Made by a program: the position numbers and the translations under genes
The notes under the pieces: model-generated
Told to the model about the DNA's origin: nothing
The model's database searches: none
What the model saw: the letters and a program-made list of their open reading frames with translations, nothing else
Shown here: positions 51,202-53,300 of the stretch, piece by piece
How positions within the stretch are numbered: the stretch's first letter is position 1
Layout: every line of letters starts with the position of its first letter
NCBI RefSeq assembly: GCF_000715505.1
Contig: NZ_JHEH01000023.1
Coordinates: 1 to 53,300 of the forward strand
Length of the DNA stretch: 53,300 nt
Reading direction: 5' to 3'
Origin: Thioclava dalianensis
GTDB taxonomy: Bacteria > Pseudomonadota > Alphaproteobacteria > Rhodobacterales > Rhodobacteraceae

Positions 51202-51435
51202 ATGAGCCGGGCCGAGAATATCCGGGGCAGGGATCTCGGCCGCATTGAGCGGTCTCTTGAGATCGTCGCGGTCCTTGTCGGCATTTCTCCAGCCTATGAG
51301 CCGATATTCGAGCGGTTGGAGATTGAGCACCGCCGTGCGCTGGCCGCAAAGCGCGTGAACCCTGTTGTGAATGCGCGCGAAGCTATCGCTCTAGCGCGCG
51401 CGGCGAAGCACCAAGTGAAGGAGGGCGACAAGTGA
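51202..51435 (+). CDS. Small helical protein
   Basis: 77 residues, all-helical with repeated Arg/Ala/Glu (LGRIERSLEIVAVLVGISPA, EHRRALAAKRVNP). Strong ribosome site GAGGTGAT 7 bases before ATG. The stop overlaps the next GTG as GTGA. Unrecognised. Confidence 0.55.
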   Translation: MSRAENIRGRDLGRIERSLEIVAVLVGISPAYEPIFERLEIEHRRALAAKRVNPVVNAREAIALARAAKHQVKEGDK

Positions 51436-51707
51436 AAGGTATGAAGCCAGTGGAAACCCCTAAGATATCCAAATATGTCGATTGTGGGCCAGATGATCGC
51501 GCAGCACTCATCGCTGATTTAGATCATGACTATGCCAGTGACATCGAGCGCCGGGCCAGCGCGATGATCATGACGCTTGGGCGCGAAATGGATGCGGGCA
51601 TCAAGGAAGTCTTTCGCCTGAGCGAAGAGAACCGCAAGCTGCGTGATCGCGCCGTTGATCTGCGCAAACAGCGTGATGCTGAGATCAAAAAGCGCGCGGA
51701 CTGGTAG
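51432..51707 (+). CDS. Small coiled-coil protein
   Basis: 91 residues. GTG start with AAGGAGG 7 bases upstream, overlapping the preceding stop. Residues ~35-91 form a charged coiled coil (FRLSEENRKLRDRAVDLRKQ). Unrecognised. Confidence 0.55.
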   Translation: MKGMKPVETPKISKYVDCGPDDRAALIADLDHDYASDIERRASAMIMTLGREMDAGIKEVFRLSEENRKLRDRAVDLRKQRDAEIKKRADW

Positions 51708-51717
51708 TGAAGATGTC

Positions 51718-52173
51718 ATGATGCCGTGCGAACCGTACAAGCCGCAAGACGAGGCCGACTGGCAGGATTGCTGGAAAGTGACATGCGCAGCCTGTGCTCG
51801 TATGCCGGGGTGCGATATTTGCGAGTCGATGATTGAACACCTCTCTGGAGACGGTGCGCCTTGGCCTGAAAATGGGTTCGTACAGGACGATGGCGCTGGC
51901 GTGTCATGCCTTTCATACGAGCCGAACGGCAAAGCTCCGAAGATCAGCCGCCAGCAGCTGCGCAGACTTGCTCGAATGAACCCTGCAACGCTACCTCAAA
52001 TGTGCGCGGGGTGTGCCGCTACGAAGGGTACCGATGCCAGCAAATCGAGACACACCCGCCGCGACTTTGAGGCCGCAGTGAGGGACCATCGCCAATTCCT
52101 CTGCCATGAGCGGCCCGGGTACTGCGGAGGCTGGGTTCGGGCCATGCTGGCCCGCGCCGGAAAACGAGTCTGA
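51718..52173 (+). CDS. Cysteine-rich hypothetical protein
   Basis: 151 residues from ATG 51718. The ATG at 51721 is equally possible, and the ribosome site is weak. Cysteines cluster as TCAACARMPGCDIC (~22-35), MCAGC and HERPGYCGGW, enough for one or two zinc sites. Last gene of the plus-strand operon, convergent with the HNH gene at 52187 across 13 bases that show no terminator. Function unknown. Confidence 0.6.
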   Translation: MMPCEPYKPQDEADWQDCWKVTCAACARMPGCDICESMIEHLSGDGAPWPENGFVQDDGAGVSCLSYEPNGKAPKISRQQLRRLARMNPATLPQMCAGCAATKGTDASKSRHTRRDFEAAVRDHRQFLCHERPGYCGGWVRAMLARAGKRV

Positions 52174-52186
52174 AACACCGGGGGAG

Positions 52187-52642
52187 TTAGTTGGGCTTGG
52201 GGAAAAGATCGGAAATAGCGCGCTTCGCCCGCTTCCGTTCTGCGATGCCTCTCGCCCTCATCGGCGCGTCATAGGCGTTGTGGCAGGCTTGGCAGAGGGC
52301 GCGCAGGTTGTCGCGCGCGCAGTTTTCGGGTTGATGGTCAAGATGCGCGACGGTCAGGATGACCTTGACCGGACCGCGCGCGTTGGGGTCGAAGGTGTCC
52401 CAATCCGCGCCCGGGATCGGCTCTCCAGTCTGCGCATGAAACGAGTGGTCGTGTGCCGACGCATCTGCGTAGCGGTATGCGGGCAGCGACGCGCCGTCTT
52501 GATTGTCGCTGCCGCGCAAGATCGTCGCGCCGTTCTCCACACTGCACCATTCGCACCGCTGCCCGGCTTCCTCGCGGACCCGCGCGCTGATGGCGTTCCA
52601 GTCGTCAGGGTATCGACTTCGGTTCTCGGGGCGGATTGGCAT
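52187..52642 (-). CDS. HNH endonuclease, second copy type
   Basis: 151 residues. CEWC (30-33) and CQACH (117-121) form the zinc site. VAHLDHQPENCARDNLRALC (98-117) carries His100, Asp102, His103 and Asn112 in the HNH order. Unlike the other HNH protein, it has a 60-residue insertion between the first zinc pair and the HNH core. AAGGACA and GGAGG both lie before ATG. HNH proteins of this type often aid packaging or attack competing DNA. Last gene of a leftward unit entering from beyond the window. Confidence 0.75.
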   Translation of the reverse strand: MPIRPENRSRYPDDWNAISARVREEAGQRCEWCSVENGATILRGSDNQDGASLPAYRYADASAHDHSFHAQTGEPIPGADWDTFDPNARGPVKVILTVAHLDHQPENCARDNLRALCQACHNAYDAPMRARGIAERKRAKRAISDLFPKPN

Positions 52643-52663
52643 TGTCCTTGGCCTCCGGCGTTT

Positions 52664-52894
52664 TTAGGATTCGTAGAGATCTTGAGGATCATCATTGATG
52701 ATGATGTTGATTTCGGGGTCACGTCGCATGGCAAGGTTGCGGGCCGCAAAGGTAGACATGGCGGCAATGGCAGCCCCATGCATTGCCATGGTCTGCGGGG
52801 GAATATGGCGGCGCTGCTTGTGTTTCTTCGCCGCGTTTTCGGATCTGCGCTTCGCTGCCTTCTTCGCAGCTGGGCGGGCGTTCTTCCTTGGCAT
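52664..52894 (-). CDS. Small basic protein
   Basis: 76 residues. N-terminal half very basic (MPRKNARPAAKKAAKRRSEN), then a hydrophobic Ala/Met stretch (TMAMHGAAIAAMSTFAARNL), and an acidic end DDPQDLYES. GGAGG lies 5-6 bases before ATG. The end resembles the DQALYEAENDQS end of the gene cut by the window, consistent with cassette duplication. Unrecognised. Confidence 0.55.
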   Translation of the reverse strand: MPRKNARPAAKKAAKRRSENAAKKHKQRRHIPPQTMAMHGAAIAAMSTFAARNLAMRRDPEINIIINDDPQDLYES

Positions 52895-52907
52895 GGTGCC
52901 TCCGGCG

Positions 52908-53219
52908 TTAGCTGGGCCGCTGCATCGAGCAGCGCATCCAGCGGGTTCTCAGGGCGTTCCAGCTTCCGCTGTCGAGGCGTATTTCACCGATGGTGTCGCC
53001 GTCGGCGTCGAGCAGGTCAGCCCAGAAGCGGGTGTGGCCGTCGATGCCGCCGCCGACATGGCCAGAAATGCTGGCCCGGTTCAGGGTCGTCATGACCGCT
53101 GGCCGTCCTTTCTCGAATGTGACCGCCTCTGCGATTTTCAGGTCGTCGTCTCCGACGATTTTGCACAGCATGAATCCGGTAGTCTCCGGCGGGACATCAC
53201 TCTCAAATTCAAGCGCCAT
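52908..53219 (-). CDS. Small hypothetical protein
   Basis: 103 residues, beta-rich (TTGFMLCKIVGDDDLKIAEA, GHTRFWADLLDADGDTIGEI). GGAGG lies 5-6 bases before ATG 53219. Unrecognised and coupled to the next gene through the repeated junction. Confidence 0.6.
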   Translation of the reverse strand: MALEFESDVPPETTGFMLCKIVGDDDLKIAEAVTFEKGRPAVMTTLNRASISGHVGGGIDGHTRFWADLLDADGDTIGEIRLDSGSWNALRTRWMRCSMQRPS

Positions 53220-53260
53220 ATCGGCCTCCGGTCGTGGGGTTCATGGTGCCTCCGGGGTTT

Positions 53261-53300
53261 TTAGGACTGGTCGTTTTCGGCTTCGTATAGCGCCTGATCT
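53261..53300 (-). CDS. C-terminal end of a gene entering from outside the window
   Basis: The minus strand reads DQALYEAENDQS and a TAA stop at 53263-53261, followed by the repeated junction. Only 12 codons are visible, so nothing can be said about function. Confidence 0.45.
   Translation of the reverse strand, partial: DQALYEAENDQS

Larger units (their letters stand above)
52644..53266 (-). repeat. Repeated gene-junction element in the right-end operon
   Basis: The junction GCCTCCGGnGTT(TTTAGGA) occurs at 52651-52669, 52898-52910 and 53248-53266. On the minus strand it reads stop codon TAA, a few A, C[GC]CCGGAGGC, start codon. A fourth CCGGAGGC precedes ATG 53219. It serves as ribosome site and may mark duplication of small gene cassettes. 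Confidence 0.55.

Noticed and set aside
51170-51205. 11-codon frame MKLESGEVIPL overlapping the start of the 77-residue gene
   Set aside because: Too short and no ribosome site of its own.
53209-53244. 11-codon frame MNPTTGGRYGA after the third junction repeat
   Set aside because: Good ribosome site but tiny and overlapping the start of the 103-residue gene. It could be a leader peptide and is not called.
1-53300. CRISPR arrays, insertion sequences, rRNA or tRNA genes
   Set aside because: No regularly spaced repeats, transposase frames or RNA-gene signatures were seen on reading both strands.

Overview
The window looks like most of the genome of a temperate, short-tailed (podovirus-like) phage or prophage of a high-GC alphaproteobacterium, probably of the Rhodobacterales. 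This rests on a head module with P22-type portal, scaffold, N4-gp56-type coat and a DUF6682-like adaptor, on the absence of a tape measure or tail-tube gene, on a repressor/Cro switch, and on modules familiar from Rhodobacterales prophages (DUF4031, DUF1376, VKPLEW-type proteins). Host and family are inferences. Both window ends cut genes, so the element continues on both sides.

Layout. (1) 46294 down to 36046, minus strand: early lytic operon starting with a Cro-like gene, then RusA resolvase, a winged-helix-like protein, DUF1376 replication protein, probable loader, PP-loop (PAPS-reductase-like) enzyme, MT-A70 methyltransferase, a palindrome-rich internal control region (41433-41568), cytosine-methyltransferase-like protein, many small proteins, DUF4031 and a Lar-like antirestriction protein. 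Nearly all genes are joined by ATGA/GTGA/TGATG overlaps. The operon ends at a GAAA-loop terminator (36021-36047). (2) 35872 down to 1, minus strand: late operon with small and large terminase, portal, Gp49/66-family protein, scaffold, coat, putative decoration protein, adaptor, tail proteins, fibre block, GNAT, S74-chaperone protein, virion lysozyme, a linker-rich virion protein, a 4774-residue polyvalent protein (pyrophosphatase-like, N6-methylase, SNF2 helicase, nuclease-like and metallopeptidase-like parts) and a tail fibre cut by the window start. (3) 46461 to 52173, plus strand: repressor, a membrane protein, a NYN-domain protein, then RecT, HNH endonuclease, an HTH protein and small genes. 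(4) 53300 down to 52187, minus strand: a second HNH protein and small genes convergent with region 3.

The most interesting signal is not a gene. Four late-region sites (before the coat gene, the GNAT gene, the giant gene and the tail fibre gene) carry the same cassette: an extended -10 box (TGnTATAnn or TGCTAGAAT), 10-14 bases, then a 15-base hairpin CGCGCAnGAYGTGCG. In three of the four the start codon follows 32 or 33 bases later. This also fixes the start codons of the giant protein and the GNAT protein. Other points are a membrane-protein/RNA-hairpin/NYN module expressed beside the repressor, a shared operator-like half-site at the switch and inside the early operon, and an intramolecular chaperone domain on a protein that is not fibre-like. 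No integrase, exonuclease partner for RecT, or clear holin/endolysin pair is seen here.
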